DNA from: Gymnodinialimonas sp. 202GB13-11
GTDB lineage: Bacteria > Pseudomonadota > Alphaproteobacteria > Rhodobacterales > Rhodobacteraceae
Length of the DNA: 64,000 nucleotides
Reading direction: 5' to 3'
Assembly: GCF_040932485.1 (NCBI RefSeq)
Contig: NZ_JBFRBH010000001.1
Location: 3,088,212 to 3,152,211 of the forward strand
Made by a program: the position numbers and the translations under genes. How positions within the stretch are numbered: position 1 is the stretch's first letter; the number at the start of each line of letters is the position of its first letter. A model generated the notes under the pieces. It did not search any database. It worked only from the letters and a program-made list of their open reading frames with translations, and was not told the DNA's origin. This document shows positions 26,979-35,005 of the stretch, piece by piece.

Positions 26979-27375
26979 TCGTCACCCCGCCATCCTGATC
27001 GTCACAGTCGCAATTGTCGCTGTGCTCAGCTATCTGATCGTGGCGCAGATCACCTACCCTTGGCGCGGTGCGGCTGCTGGGTTTTTGCTTGGGGCGTTCG
27101 CGGGCGTGCTCGTCTGGTTCGCAAAAACCAGGCGCCATGCCGTTGCACGCGGCATCATCTCGGTCGGTGCGACGGCCATTGCCGCGCCTGCCGCAGGGCT
27201 CGCAGCCGCCCAGAACGATTTTCTATTCAATATCATCACAGACGATGGCGATCTGAACGATGCCGCCTTCGACGGGTATGAGGCCGCCATGGCGACCGGA
27301 CTAACCCTTTTGTGGATGGGTGCGATCGCAGCACTTGTCCTGTTCATCACCGGATGGCGACTACACCGCCGCTGA
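26971..27375 (+). CDS. Membrane protein, tandem paralogue 2
   Basis: A 134-residue protein with hydrophobic segments near 7-25, 31-50, 58-80 and 108-130. It shares spacing and a central motif with the preceding gene, including the WFA..., AxARG and GLA positions. Both have a short acidic region before the last membrane segment. Function is unknown; conserved side-by-side duplication suggests a heteromeric membrane complex, which is inference. Confidence 0.75.
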   Translation: MANRHPAILIVTVAIVAVLSYLIVAQITYPWRGAAAGFLLGAFAGVLVWFAKTRRHAVARGIISVGATAIAAPAAGLAAAQNDFLFNIITDDGDLNDAAFDGYEAAMATGLTLLWMGAIAALVLFITGWRLHRR

Positions 27376-27387
27376 CGTAAGCCCTGC

Positions 27388-27567
27388 TCAATCCAGCTTG
27401 CGGGCTTCTTCTTCCAACATGATCGGAATACCGCCCCGGATCGGGTAGGCCAAATGCGCGGCCTTCGAGATCAACTCCTGCGTCTCCGCATCATAGGTCA
27501 AAGGCGCTTGGGTGACGGGGCAAACCAACGCCTCCAACATCCGGCGATCAACCGGCGCGTCGCTCAT
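27388..27567 (-). CDS. Trm112/UPF0434 family protein (59 aa)
   Basis: A short protein, [20 protein letters not shown] at the start, with the Trm112-type block LVCPVT and later [18 protein letters not shown], which is nearly diagnostic. In eukaryotes and archaea Trm112 activates methyltransferases; the bacterial role is not settled. This copy keeps one Cys (Cys16); the usual second Cys of the zinc pair is not seen. The start overlaps the LON-domain gene stop as ATGA (27564-27567). It is too short to be found by a 60-residue cutoff. Confidence 0.92.
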   Translation of the reverse strand: MSDAPVDRRMLEALVCPVTQAPLTYDAETQELISKAAHLAYPIRGGIPIMLEEEARKLD

Positions 27568-28208
27568 TGCATCCGCTCTTCATCGGACCCCGCCCGCAAT
27601 GCGAATTCCAACAAAGTCACGATGGTTTCGCGTCGCGTGCTCAGCGACGGGGCCTCCAGAAGCGCCTGCTTCTCTTCGGGATCGAACGGGCAGAGCATAG
27701 ACAGCGAGTTGATCAACAACTCATCATCCGCCTCTTTCAGGCTTTCCCAATCCGTCGACAGCGACAGGGCATCGAAATACCGCGCCAGAAGATCAAGGAA
27801 CGTGTCGCGGTCAAAGCCCTTGTCGACCTCAGCCGGGCCAAGATCAGCGCTGAACCCGTCCCAGGACACATCGCATCGGCGATAGGGCGTGAAGCCCGTC
27901 ACTTCCTGCTGAATACGAAAGCGCGACATGCCCGAAAGAGTGATCATGTAGCGGCCATCCTCGGTTTCCGAGAACTGGGTCAACCGACCAGCACAGCCGA
28001 TGGTATGCAGCTTTTTCTCGCCCCCGCCCGGCGCATCGTAGGGCTGCACCATACCGATCAAGCGGTGCGAGGTCTTCAGCGTGTCATCCAGCATCTGAAG
28101 GTAGCGCGGCTCGAACAGATGCAACGGCAGACGCGCACGCGGCAGCATCAAGGCGCCCGGCAATGGAAAAACCGGGATCGTGTTCGGGAGGTCGGCCGCA
28201 GACATCAT
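27564..28208 (-). CDS. LON peptidase substrate-binding domain protein
   Basis: 214 residues matching the N-terminal substrate-binding domain of Lon protease without the ATPase or peptidase parts. Blocks: [51 protein letters not shown] and GMSRFRI. A second ATG lies directly after the first. Such stand-alone proteins are common in Alphaproteobacteria with no fixed role. It sits in the minus-strand run xthA, CnoX-like, LON, Trm112. Confidence 0.92.
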   Translation of the reverse strand: MMSAADLPNTIPVFPLPGALMLPRARLPLHLFEPRYLQMLDDTLKTSHRLIGMVQPYDAPGGGEKKLHTIGCAGRLTQFSETEDGRYMITLSGMSRFRIQQEVTGFTPYRRCDVSWDGFSADLGPAEVDKGFDRDTFLDLLARYFDALSLSTDWESLKEADDELLINSLSMLCPFDPEEKQALLEAPSLSTRRETIVTLLEFALRAGSDEERMQ

Positions 28209-28260
28209 GGGATCAGAGGTAGGCTGATACTTGTATTTGGCAACGATTACGCCGCCTTGC

Positions 28261-29181
28261 TCACATGAAAATCATGGAGCTCAGGCGGCGGCGACCATTC
28301 AGGGCCACCGGATCCTGCGGCTTCAGCGCATCAAAAATGGTAAACAACTGCGCCTTCGCAGCCCCGTCATTCCACTCCCGGTCCCGCTTGAAGAGGTCCA
28401 GCAATTGCTCAACCGCTTCCTCCACATTGCCATCGGCATGGAGCGCCTGCGCATAGTCGAAGCGCGCCTGGTGGTCGTCCGGGTTGGCCTCCACGGCGGC
28501 TTGCAGATCGCCCAGCGGCCCGGCCCCGGCAGCCTGCCGCGCCAGCTCGATCTGCGCACGCACGGCCTCGATCTCGGGCGCATTGAATATCGCTTCAGGC
28601 GCGGTGTTCAGCAGGCTCTCCGCCTCATCAATCTGATCCATCGCCAGATGCGCGCGGGCCAAACCGCCCATCGCCGCCGCATTCTCAGGCTCTTCGCCCA
28701 GGATCGCGGCAAAGGTCTGCGCGGCATCGGCCACGGCCCCCTGCGCCAACATCTCTTCCGCAGCTTCAAGCGCTTCGCCCAGGCCGCCATCGCTGCCCGC
28801 CATGTCGCAGAGCTTCTTGATGAACTCCTTGATCTGGCTTTCCGGCACCGCGCCTTGGAACATGTCCACCGGGCGGCCCTGCACAAAGCCCACAACGGTC
28901 GGGATCGACTGGAGCGGCAAGCCCTGTTGCGCCAACGCACCTGCCAAACGCTGCTCGGCGTCGACGTCGATCTTGACCATCTTCACCTTGCCCTTGGCCT
29001 CGGTGACGGCATTCTCCAGCATCGGACCGAGCGTTTTGCAGGGCCCGCACCAAGTCGCCCAGAAATCGACGATCACGGGCACCTCGGCGCTGCCTTCGAT
29101 GACATCGGCCATGAAGCTGGCTTCCGTGCCGTCCTTGATCAGGTCGGTGGGGGCGGCGGTGTCGGTTCCGAATTCGAGCAT
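28261..29181 (-). CDS. CnoX-like thioredoxin with TPR-type C-terminus
   Basis: 306 residues: a thioredoxin domain (about 1-125) with active-site WCGPC (Cys45, Cys48), then helical TPR-like repeats to the end. This is the YbbN/CnoX architecture; CnoX is a redox-active holdase that hands clients to GroEL or DnaK. Unlike E. coli CnoX this one has an intact CxxC. GGAG lies 5 nt before the ATG. It follows xthA by 63 bp. Confidence 0.92.
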   Translation of the reverse strand: MLEFGTDTAAPTDLIKDGTEASFMADVIEGSAEVPVIVDFWATWCGPCKTLGPMLENAVTEAKGKVKMVKIDVDAEQRLAGALAQQGLPLQSIPTVVGFVQGRPVDMFQGAVPESQIKEFIKKLCDMAGSDGGLGEALEAAEEMLAQGAVADAAQTFAAILGEEPENAAAMGGLARAHLAMDQIDEAESLLNTAPEAIFNAPEIEAVRAQIELARQAAGAGPLGDLQAAVEANPDDHQARFDYAQALHADGNVEEAVEQLLDLFKRDREWNDGAAKAQLFTIFDALKPQDPVALNGRRRLSSMIFM

Positions 29182-29244
29182 GACGGGCTCCGTCTGTAAG
29201 GCGTGTTGCGGCCTATATGCGGGCGCGACCCGGCGGGGACAAGG

Positions 29245-30036
29245 TTATAGGTCGAATGTCGCAAAGACCGGCGCGTGATCCGAGGGTTTTTCACTCCACC
29301 CACGCGCGGCGCGCAGGATGCGGCTGGAATGACCCGCATTGGAAATATCCGACGTTGCCCAGATATGGTCCAACCGCCGCCCTTTGTCGGCATCCGCCCA
29401 GTTCGGCGACCGGTAAGACCACCAGCTGTAGAGATTGCCTTCGGGGATATCCTGCCGCGTGATATCGACCCATTTACCGGCCTCCTGCGTCTCGGCCATA
29501 TGCTCCACCTCGATCGGGGTATGCGACACGACCTTCAGCAATTGCTTGTGGCTCCAAACATCATCCTCGCGCGGGGCGATGTTGAGATCCCCCACAAGAA
29601 TGGACTTCCCAGGCTTCTCCTTGTGCGCCCAATCCCGCATGTCGGTCAGGTAGTCGAGCTTCTGGCCGAACTTCACGTTCTTCTCCCGGTCCGGAACGTC
29701 ACCGCCGGCTGGCACGTAGAAATTGTGGACCGTCACACCGTTTTCCAGCCGTCCGGCGATATGGCGTGCATGGTCAAGACCGGCAAATTCAAAGCTGCCC
29801 GCCTGCTCCATCGGGATTTTCGAAAGGATCGCGACGCCGTTGTACATCTTCTGCCCACGCGCAACCATGTGGGTGTATCCCAGCGCCTGAAACACATCGA
29901 AGGGGATCTGCTCTTCCAGGCATTTACATTCCTGCAGGCACAGAACGTCCGGCGCTTCCTCTTCCATCAACTGCGCTACGATGCCCTGCCTCAAACGGAC
30001 TGAGTTGATGTTCCAAGTGGCAAGGGTGAAGGGCAT
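29245..30036 (-). CDS. xthA: Exodeoxyribonuclease III
   Basis: 263 residues of the ExoIII/APE1 family: AP endonuclease and 3'-5' exonuclease in base-excision repair. It begins MPFTLATWNINSVRLR and contains LCLQECKC (metal Glu), NFYVPAGGD, LVGDLNIAPREDDVW and the C-terminal RRLDHIWAT and SDHAPVFATFDL. The start is placed at 30036; the frame continues upstream to 30414 but the family N-terminus is here. A GGAG site is about 9 nt upstream. Confidence 0.95.
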   Translation of the reverse strand: MPFTLATWNINSVRLRQGIVAQLMEEEAPDVLCLQECKCLEEQIPFDVFQALGYTHMVARGQKMYNGVAILSKIPMEQAGSFEFAGLDHARHIAGRLENGVTVHNFYVPAGGDVPDREKNVKFGQKLDYLTDMRDWAHKEKPGKSILVGDLNIAPREDDVWSHKQLLKVVSHTPIEVEHMAETQEAGKWVDITRQDIPEGNLYSWWSYRSPNWADADKGRRLDHIWATSDISNAGHSSRILRAARGWSEKPSDHAPVFATFDL

Positions 30037-30149
30037 GATGTGGGCTCCGTCCTGTAATGGAGCGCGGAGGATAGGCGCATGAATTCCAGTGTCCAGAGCC
30101 CTCCTGACACGGAACCAATGCACACCTTCAAGGAGGGGCGCCTCGCGGC

Positions 30150-31115
30150 CTAGCGGGTGGTATTGCGCGCCAGTGCGGCCAGTAACGCCTGGTGGAACGC
30201 CACCTCGTCTTCGATCATCGGGATATGCCCCACATCCGGGATCACGGTCAGCGTCGCATTCGGGATCAACGCGGCGAGGTTTTCGCCTTCCGTAAGGGGC
30301 GTGGTCGCATCCTCCGCGCCCCAGATGAGTTCGACCGGCAGGAAGAGGTCGCGATACGCCTCCGATTGCGCCGATGGCAGGTCGGTTGGCGGTACGAGCA
30401 GGGTCGGCAACCATTGCGCCAGCGCCTCGGTCGCGCCCTCTTGCGTCGCGGGCATCCGCAGGACCGAAAGGACCTCATCAGTCGCGGCCTCATCGCGGTG
30501 CAGGAAGGCCTGAAGCAGGGGGCGCGCAGCAATCGGGTTGGTGACGGTCGCGGATACAATCACCTCGCGCAACCAGACCGGGCGCAAGTAGAAGGGCAAT
30601 TCGGCTTCGCCGTCCGGGTCCAACGGAAGCGCGCCCGCGATGATCGTCAGCGATTGGGCGCTGGCTGGCCAATCCATGACCGATTCCACGGCAGCCCCCG
30701 CCCCAAAGGAATGGGCAACGATGTGCGGGTCCAGACCAAGTGTGTCTATAAACGCAAGTATGCGGTCAGCACTTGCGGCGCGGCCGTAGTCAGCGCCCGG
30801 CGTGCGACCGGAATAGCCCATGGGCGGGACGTCGATGGCCACCGCGAAATACCCCGCATCGGCCAGCACCTCCAACGTATGCAACCAAGAGCCCGACCAC
30901 CCGACCGATCCATGGATCAGCAGAACATGCTCCCCCTCAGGCGGGCCCATGGCGATGGCATAGATCGGCCCGTTTTCCGTGTGAACAAACCGCCCCATGT
31001 CCGGGCTGGCATTGGCATCCTCCGTTTCGCGGAGATGGGCAGCAAGCCGCAGCCCTGCCAGCGCCAGGACAGTCAGCACGAGCAAAAGCATCATAAGGCG
31101 GAAGAGAAATCGCAT
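30150..31115 (-). CDS. Alpha/beta hydrolase with N-terminal membrane anchor
   Basis: A 321-residue alpha/beta hydrolase. An N-terminal hydrophobic helix (about residues 5-25) anchors it in the inner membrane, followed by VLLIHGSVGWSGSWLH (oxyanion region), the nucleophile elbow IVAHSFGAGA (Ser) and a late VIPDVGHIPMIED with the catalytic His. The substrate is unknown. ATGs at 31115 and 31124 are both possible. The promoter region is shared with the divergent MFS gene. Confidence 0.87.
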   Translation of the reverse strand: MRFLFRLMMLLLVLTVLALAGLRLAAHLRETEDANASPDMGRFVHTENGPIYAIAMGPPEGEHVLLIHGSVGWSGSWLHTLEVLADAGYFAVAIDVPPMGYSGRTPGADYGRAASADRILAFIDTLGLDPHIVAHSFGAGAAVESVMDWPASAQSLTIIAGALPLDPDGEAELPFYLRPVWLREVIVSATVTNPIAARPLLQAFLHRDEAATDEVLSVLRMPATQEGATEALAQWLPTLLVPPTDLPSAQSEAYRDLFLPVELIWGAEDATTPLTEGENLAALIPNATLTVIPDVGHIPMIEDEVAFHQALLAALARNTTR

Positions 31116-31159
31116 GATCCACATTGTGCGGAACGGCTGCATCTGCGCAAGCTGTTGGC

Positions 31160-32398
31160 ATGGCTGCATTGCTCAAGGAAAACCGCAACTTTCGCCTGCT
31201 GATGTCCGGCGCGGGTCTGTCGAACCTGTCGGACGGGATCGGCGTTCTTGCCTTTCCCTGGCTTGCGACCCTTATCACCACAGACCCCCGCGCGCTCGCC
31301 ATTGTGGCTTTTGCAACGCGCGTTCCCTGGTTCCTCTGGTCCTTGCCCGTGGGCGTCCTGACCGACCGTGCGGATCGCCAGCGCATGATGGTGCGGGCTG
31401 ATCTGACGCGCATGGCGCTGGCGCTAGCGGTCGTTGCCTTGATCCTGTCGGGGCCTGGGGCCGGGGCAGTCGGCTGGCAAATCGCCGGGCTGTCCGCACT
31501 CGCTTTCCTGATGGGAACCGCCGAAGTATTCCGTGACAACGCCGCGCAAACGGCCCTGCCAAGCCTTGTCCACAAGGACCGGCTGGAGGAAGCCAATGGC
31601 CAGATCTGGTCGGTCGAGCAGATCATGGGCCAGTTCGTCGGCCCACCTTTGGCCGGCCTTCTGATCGCGCTGGCCGTGCCAGCCCCGTTTCTGTTCGAGG
31701 CCATGGGATTTGCCCTCGCCGCCTGGGCCGTCTGGGCCATCGCCTTTCCCGCCCGTGCGATTGTCAGCCAACGCGACGGCTTCTGGAAAGAGATGCACGC
31801 CGGATGGGCCTGGATCCGCGAGCACAAAGTCATTCTGCAACTGGCCCTGATCCTCGGCGGGTTGAACGCCGCGCACATGGCGGGCTTCACGATCCTCGTT
31901 CTTTACAGCCAAGAGGTCCTCGGCCTCGGCGCGGTCGGCCATGGTATGTTGCTAACGGCGGGCGCGGCAGGTGGCGTGGCGGGCGGGCTTCTATGCCCTG
32001 CGCTGGCGCGCCGTTTCGGGTCCGAACGCAGCTTGTGGATCGCTCTCGCCCTGATGCCGCTGCCTTTCATCGGCCTATATCTGTCCAGCTCAGTTCCCCT
32101 CGCGGTTGGGCTGCTGTTTCTGGAGACTTTCGTCGCGGTGCTGTGGAACGTCGTAACCGTCTCCTACCGCCAGCGCGTCATCCCCGATGCACTGCTAGGG
32201 CGCGTGAACGCGATCTACCGTTTTTTCGGCTGGGGCATGATGCCGATCGGGGCCTTGGCGGGCGGCTGGATCATGGCGTTTGCCGAACCCACTATGGGCC
32301 GAGAAGATGCACTGCGTCTGGTGTTCCTGATCGGCGCTTGCGCCTTCATCGCGCTGTTTGCCTATGGCGTCGCCCGCCTGCGCTTGCCAAAGGCGTGA
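31160..32398 (+). CDS. MFS transporter
   Basis: A 412-residue major facilitator with about twelve membrane segments. The start ENRNFRLLMSGAGLSNLSDG and the loop 2-3 motif PVGVLTDRADRQRMMV resemble the enterobactin/macrolide exporter-like (MFS_3/EntS) group. Substrate unknown. I use the ATG at 31160; an in-frame ATG at 31124 would overlap the hydrolase promoter region. A terminator on the opposite strand begins 2 bp after its stop. Confidence 0.9.
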   Translation: MAALLKENRNFRLLMSGAGLSNLSDGIGVLAFPWLATLITTDPRALAIVAFATRVPWFLWSLPVGVLTDRADRQRMMVRADLTRMALALAVVALILSGPGAGAVGWQIAGLSALAFLMGTAEVFRDNAAQTALPSLVHKDRLEEANGQIWSVEQIMGQFVGPPLAGLLIALAVPAPFLFEAMGFALAAWAVWAIAFPARAIVSQRDGFWKEMHAGWAWIREHKVILQLALILGGLNAAHMAGFTILVLYSQEVLGLGAVGHGMLLTAGAAGGVAGGLLCPALARRFGSERSLWIALALMPLPFIGLYLSSSVPLAVGLLFLETFVAVLWNVVTVSYRQRVIPDALLGRVNAIYRFFGWGMMPIGALAGGWIMAFAEPTMGREDALRLVFLIGACAFIALFAYGVARLRLPKA

Positions 32399-32399
32399 C

Positions 32400-32430
32400 A
32401 AAAGAAAACCCGACGCGTGAGCGCGCCGGG
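32400..32430 (-). terminator. Rho-independent terminator of the glyoxalase-fold gene
   Basis: Nine-base arms (CCCGACGCG with CGCGCCGGG, one mismatch) around a TGAG loop, followed on the minus strand by TTTTCTTTTG. It lies about 70 bp after the stop of the gene at 32497. The stretch between the stop and the terminator holds a second small hairpin (AATCGGA with TCCGATT) and a CCTCCC run. Confidence 0.75.
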
Positions 32431-32496
32431 CATAGTCGCAACGGGAGGTTGTGATCCTTTTCTAATGAATCGGATGAGCCTCCGATTTGACCCAAA

Positions 32497-32874
32497 TCAA
32501 TATTCCACCACTTCGATCTCCAGCCCATTCTCATCGCGGAAATAGAAGCGGCGGCCCGGCTCGTAATTCCCGTGGCTGTAGGCCGTGTATCCACGCGCTT
32601 TGACCCGCGCCTCGACCGCATCCAGATCGTCGACGGTCACACCCAAATGGTTCAAGCCGCCGACCCGTGTGTAGGAATTGCTTGGCTCCTTCAGCGGCGT
32701 GCCGGGCGCATAAAGCGCCACATAGCTGTCGTCGGCACCGACATGGACAGAATACCCATCATCTTTGGCACTGCCCTGCCAGCGAATGCGCCAGCCAAAT
32801 ATATCTTCCAGCATAGCCGCAGTGGCTTTGGGGGCCGGCACCGTGACGTTGAGATGTTCGAGTTGGGCTTGCAT
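32497..32874 (-). CDS. VOC superfamily protein (glyoxalase-like)
   Basis: 125 residues of the vicinal-oxygen-chelate fold, one glyoxalase-type module pair. Probable metal ligands are His7 (LEHLNVTV), His76 (GLNHLGVTV) and Glu121 (LEIEVVEY). Relatives include lactoylglutathione lyases and antibiotic-binding proteins; the reaction is not determined. AGGAG lies 8 nt before the ATG. The gene is preceded by a SoxR-type promoter, so it is probably induced by redox-cycling compounds. Confidence 0.9.
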   Translation of the reverse strand: MQAQLEHLNVTVPAPKATAAMLEDIFGWRIRWQGSAKDDGYSVHVGADDSYVALYAPGTPLKEPSNSYTRVGGLNHLGVTVDDLDAVEARVKARGYTAYSHGNYEPGRRFYFRDENGLEIEVVEY

Positions 32875-32905
32875 GAGTCTTCTCCTGAAATTCGGGGCGA
32901 CTCAG

Positions 32906-32936
32906 CTTATAATTCCTCAAGCTAACTTGAGGTAAA
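32906..32936 (-). promoter_or_regulatory. SoxR-type operator and promoter
   Basis: On the minus strand: -35 TTTACC (32931-32936), a 19-bp spacer, -10 TATAAG (32906-32911). The spacer holds the dyad CCTCAAG-TTAG-CTTGAGG (32915-32932). The E. coli soxS promoter has the same -35, the same dyad apart from one central base and the same 19-bp spacing. The 19-bp spacer is the hallmark of MerR-family activation. It drives the VOC gene 32 bp downstream. soxR itself is not in the window. Confidence 0.9.
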
Positions 32937-32944
32937 GCGCTTTT

Positions 32945-33020
32945 CGAAAAAAGACCCGGGCACGAAGCCCGGGCCAAGTCCAACAGGGAGAGATGATGCC
33001 GTAACCCGGGCATCTACGGG
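32945..33020 (-). ncRNA. Candidate 3'UTR-derived small RNA with terminator
   Basis: Directly after the response-regulator stop, the minus strand has a hairpin GATGCC/GGCATC (33009-33014 with 32995-33000), a single-stranded CU-rich linker with TCTCTCCC, then a strong terminator CCCGGGC-TTCGT-GCCCGGG followed by TCTTTTTT (32947-32973). The terminator is near certain; that the transcript end is kept as a separate small RNA is inference from its Hfq-RNA-like layout. Confidence 0.5.
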
Positions 33021-33034
33021 TACTGAACTACTGT

Positions 33035-33721
33035 TCACGCAACCAGACGATAGCCGCCCGATTCGGTCACAAGAAGGCGCGCATTGGACGGATCTGGTTC
33101 GATTTTCTGCCGCAGGCGGTAGATATGCGTCTCAAGCGTGTGGGTAGTGACACCGGCATTGTAGCCCCAGACTTCGTGCAGAAGAATGTCCCGGGCAACG
33201 ACGCCATCCTGTGCACGATACAGGAACTTGAGGATGTTTGTTTCCTTCTCCGTAAGGCGAATCTTACGCTCATCCTCGGTGATCAGCATCTTCATGGCGG
33301 GCTTGAAGGTGTACGGCCCAAGCTGGAAAACCGCGTCTTCCGATTGCTCATGCTGCCGCAATTGCGCCCGAATGCGGGCCAGAAGCACCGGAAAGCGGAA
33401 GGGCTTCGTGACATAATCGTTGGCGCCTGCATCCAGACCCAGAATCGTGTCGGCATCGCTATCATGGCCCGTCAGCATCAGGACCGGGCATTTCACACCT
33501 TGCTTGCGCATCAGGCGGCAAAGCTCGCGGCCATCCGTGTCGGGCAGACCCACATCGAGGATCACAAGGTCATAGATGCCTTCCTTGGCACGCTCCATTG
33601 CCTGAGACCCGTTGGCGGCCTCAAAGACATCGAAGTCTTCAGTCATCACCAATTGCTCACTCAGCGCTTCGCGCAGATCGTCATCATCATCGACGAGAAG
33701 GATTTTCTTGAGGTTTGCCAT
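33035..33721 (-). CDS. OmpR/PhoB-family response regulator (orphan)
   Basis: 228 residues: receiver domain (1-120) with acidic pocket Asp11-Asp13, phospho-acceptor Asp56 in LVILDVGLP, Thr84 and Lys106 in YVTKPF; then a winged-helix DNA-binding domain with LTEKETNILKFLYRA and THTLETHIYRLRQKIE. No histidine kinase is adjacent, so its signal is unknown. A GGGGA site precedes the ATG. It is divergent from ribA. The end is followed by a strong terminator. Confidence 0.93.
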   Translation of the reverse strand: MANLKKILLVDDDDDLREALSEQLVMTEDFDVFEAANGSQAMERAKEGIYDLVILDVGLPDTDGRELCRLMRKQGVKCPVLMLTGHDSDADTILGLDAGANDYVTKPFRFPVLLARIRAQLRQHEQSEDAVFQLGPYTFKPAMKMLITEDERKIRLTEKETNILKFLYRAQDGVVARDILLHEVWGYNAGVTTHTLETHIYRLRQKIEPDPSNARLLVTESGGYRLVA

Positions 33722-33798
33722 GTTTCGCGTCCCCGTGATTGCTGTTCCGTTGCAATGACATGACCTCGCGGCACCCAGTTTGTCTATGGATGTAACCG

Positions 33799-33830
33799 TC
33801 CCTCACGCGCGTGTGTGAGATGGTGAGGGA
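33799..33830. promoter_or_regulatory. Inverted repeat upstream of ribA
   Basis: TCCCTCAC and GTGAGGGA form perfect 8-bp arms around 16 nt that themselves contain CTCAC and GTGAG. It lies 40 bp before the ribA start, between divergent genes. It could be an operator or leader hairpin. It does not resemble an FMN riboswitch. Confidence 0.35.
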
Positions 33831-33870
33831 ATGTTTCAATTTCTGTCATTGGGGGGTTATGTGGGGTGAA

Positions 33871-34944
33871 ATGACCTTGTTGCCGACCCCATCCGAACTT
33901 GTCGCCCGCGCCCGCAGTGATTTGCGGGTTGGTTTGCCTGTTGTCTTGCAGGGCGCAGATGGCCTGCTGATGGTTATGGCTGCAGAGACGGCGGGGGAAG
34001 ATCGGCTGGCCGCTATGCGCGCCCTTGGCCCGGTGGATGCGGCCATCACCGGCTGGCGGGCGGCCACCCTGAAGGTGCGCGTCTATGACGGGGACATTGC
34101 CCGCATTGCGCTTCCTGCTGATGCAGGGGCGGCCTGGCTTTGCGACCTGGCCGATCCTGCCTGTGATCTGGCGGCGCCGCTGCGCGGCCCGTTTCGGGAG
34201 ATACGTGAAGGCGATGCCACGTTGCATCGCCTCGCGCTGGTGCTCGCCAAGTCGGCGCAGCTTCTCCCGGCGGTAGCGGCTGTTGCAGTTGCCGACGTGC
34301 CCGAGGGGCTGACCGTTTTGAACGCAGGGTTGGCGGCGCAGGATCTGGCAGCGGCTCCGGCACTGGCCCCGGTTGCGGCGGCGGGTCTGCCGATGGAGGC
34401 CAGTGAAGCCGGGCGGCTCCATATCTTCCGTCCCGACAATGGCGAGATTGAACATTACGCGATCGAGATCGGGCGGCCCGACCGCTCCAAACCGGTTCTC
34501 GCGCGTCTCCATTCTGCCTGTTTCACCGGCGACGTTTTGGGCTCGCTCAAATGCGATTGCGGGCCGCAGCTGCGGACGGCCCTGGCCGATATGGGCAAAG
34601 CCGGTGCGGGCGTGCTGCTCTACTTGAATCAGGAAGGGCGCGGCATTGGCCTGGCCAACAAGATGCGTGCCTACGCGTTGCAGGATCAGGGATTTGACAC
34701 GGTGGAGGCCAATCACCGGCTGGGGTTTGAGGATGATGAACGCGATTTCCGCCTCGGCGCAGGCCTGCTGAAACGCATGGGCTTTGGGGCAGTTCGGTTA
34801 ATGACGAACAATCCCCGCAAGGTCGAAATGATGGGATCCGAAGGAATCGAGGTGGTCGAACGTGTCCCACTCGTGACGCCAACCAATCGGTTCAATGCCC
34901 ATTACCTAGACGTGAAGCGTGAAAAATCGGGGCATCTGCTGTGA
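33871..34944 (+). CDS. ribA: GTP cyclohydrolase II with degenerate RibB-like N-terminus
   Basis: First committed enzyme of riboflavin synthesis, opening GTP. The C-terminal half (from about 180) has zinc ligands Cys217, Cys228 and Cys230 (HSACFTGDVLGSLKCDCG), YLNQEGRGIGL and RLMTNNPRKVE. The first 140 residues resemble dihydroxybutanone-phosphate synthase (DLRVGLPVVL then MAAET), but the acidic DDEDRENEGD loop of active RibB is missing, so this part is probably not catalytic. The start could also be ATG 33859. Confidence 0.9.
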   Translation: MTLLPTPSELVARARSDLRVGLPVVLQGADGLLMVMAAETAGEDRLAAMRALGPVDAAITGWRAATLKVRVYDGDIARIALPADAGAAWLCDLADPACDLAAPLRGPFREIREGDATLHRLALVLAKSAQLLPAVAAVAVADVPEGLTVLNAGLAAQDLAAAPALAPVAAAGLPMEASEAGRLHIFRPDNGEIEHYAIEIGRPDRSKPVLARLHSACFTGDVLGSLKCDCGPQLRTALADMGKAGAGVLLYLNQEGRGIGLANKMRAYALQDQGFDTVEANHRLGFEDDERDFRLGAGLLKRMGFGAVRLMTNNPRKVEMMGSEGIEVVERVPLVTPTNRFNAHYLDVKREKSGHLL

Positions 34945-35005
34945 TCAACGCATCTTCACCGCCCGCCCTCCGGTATCTCGCCGTCCTCGCAACTGTGACC
35001 TGAGA

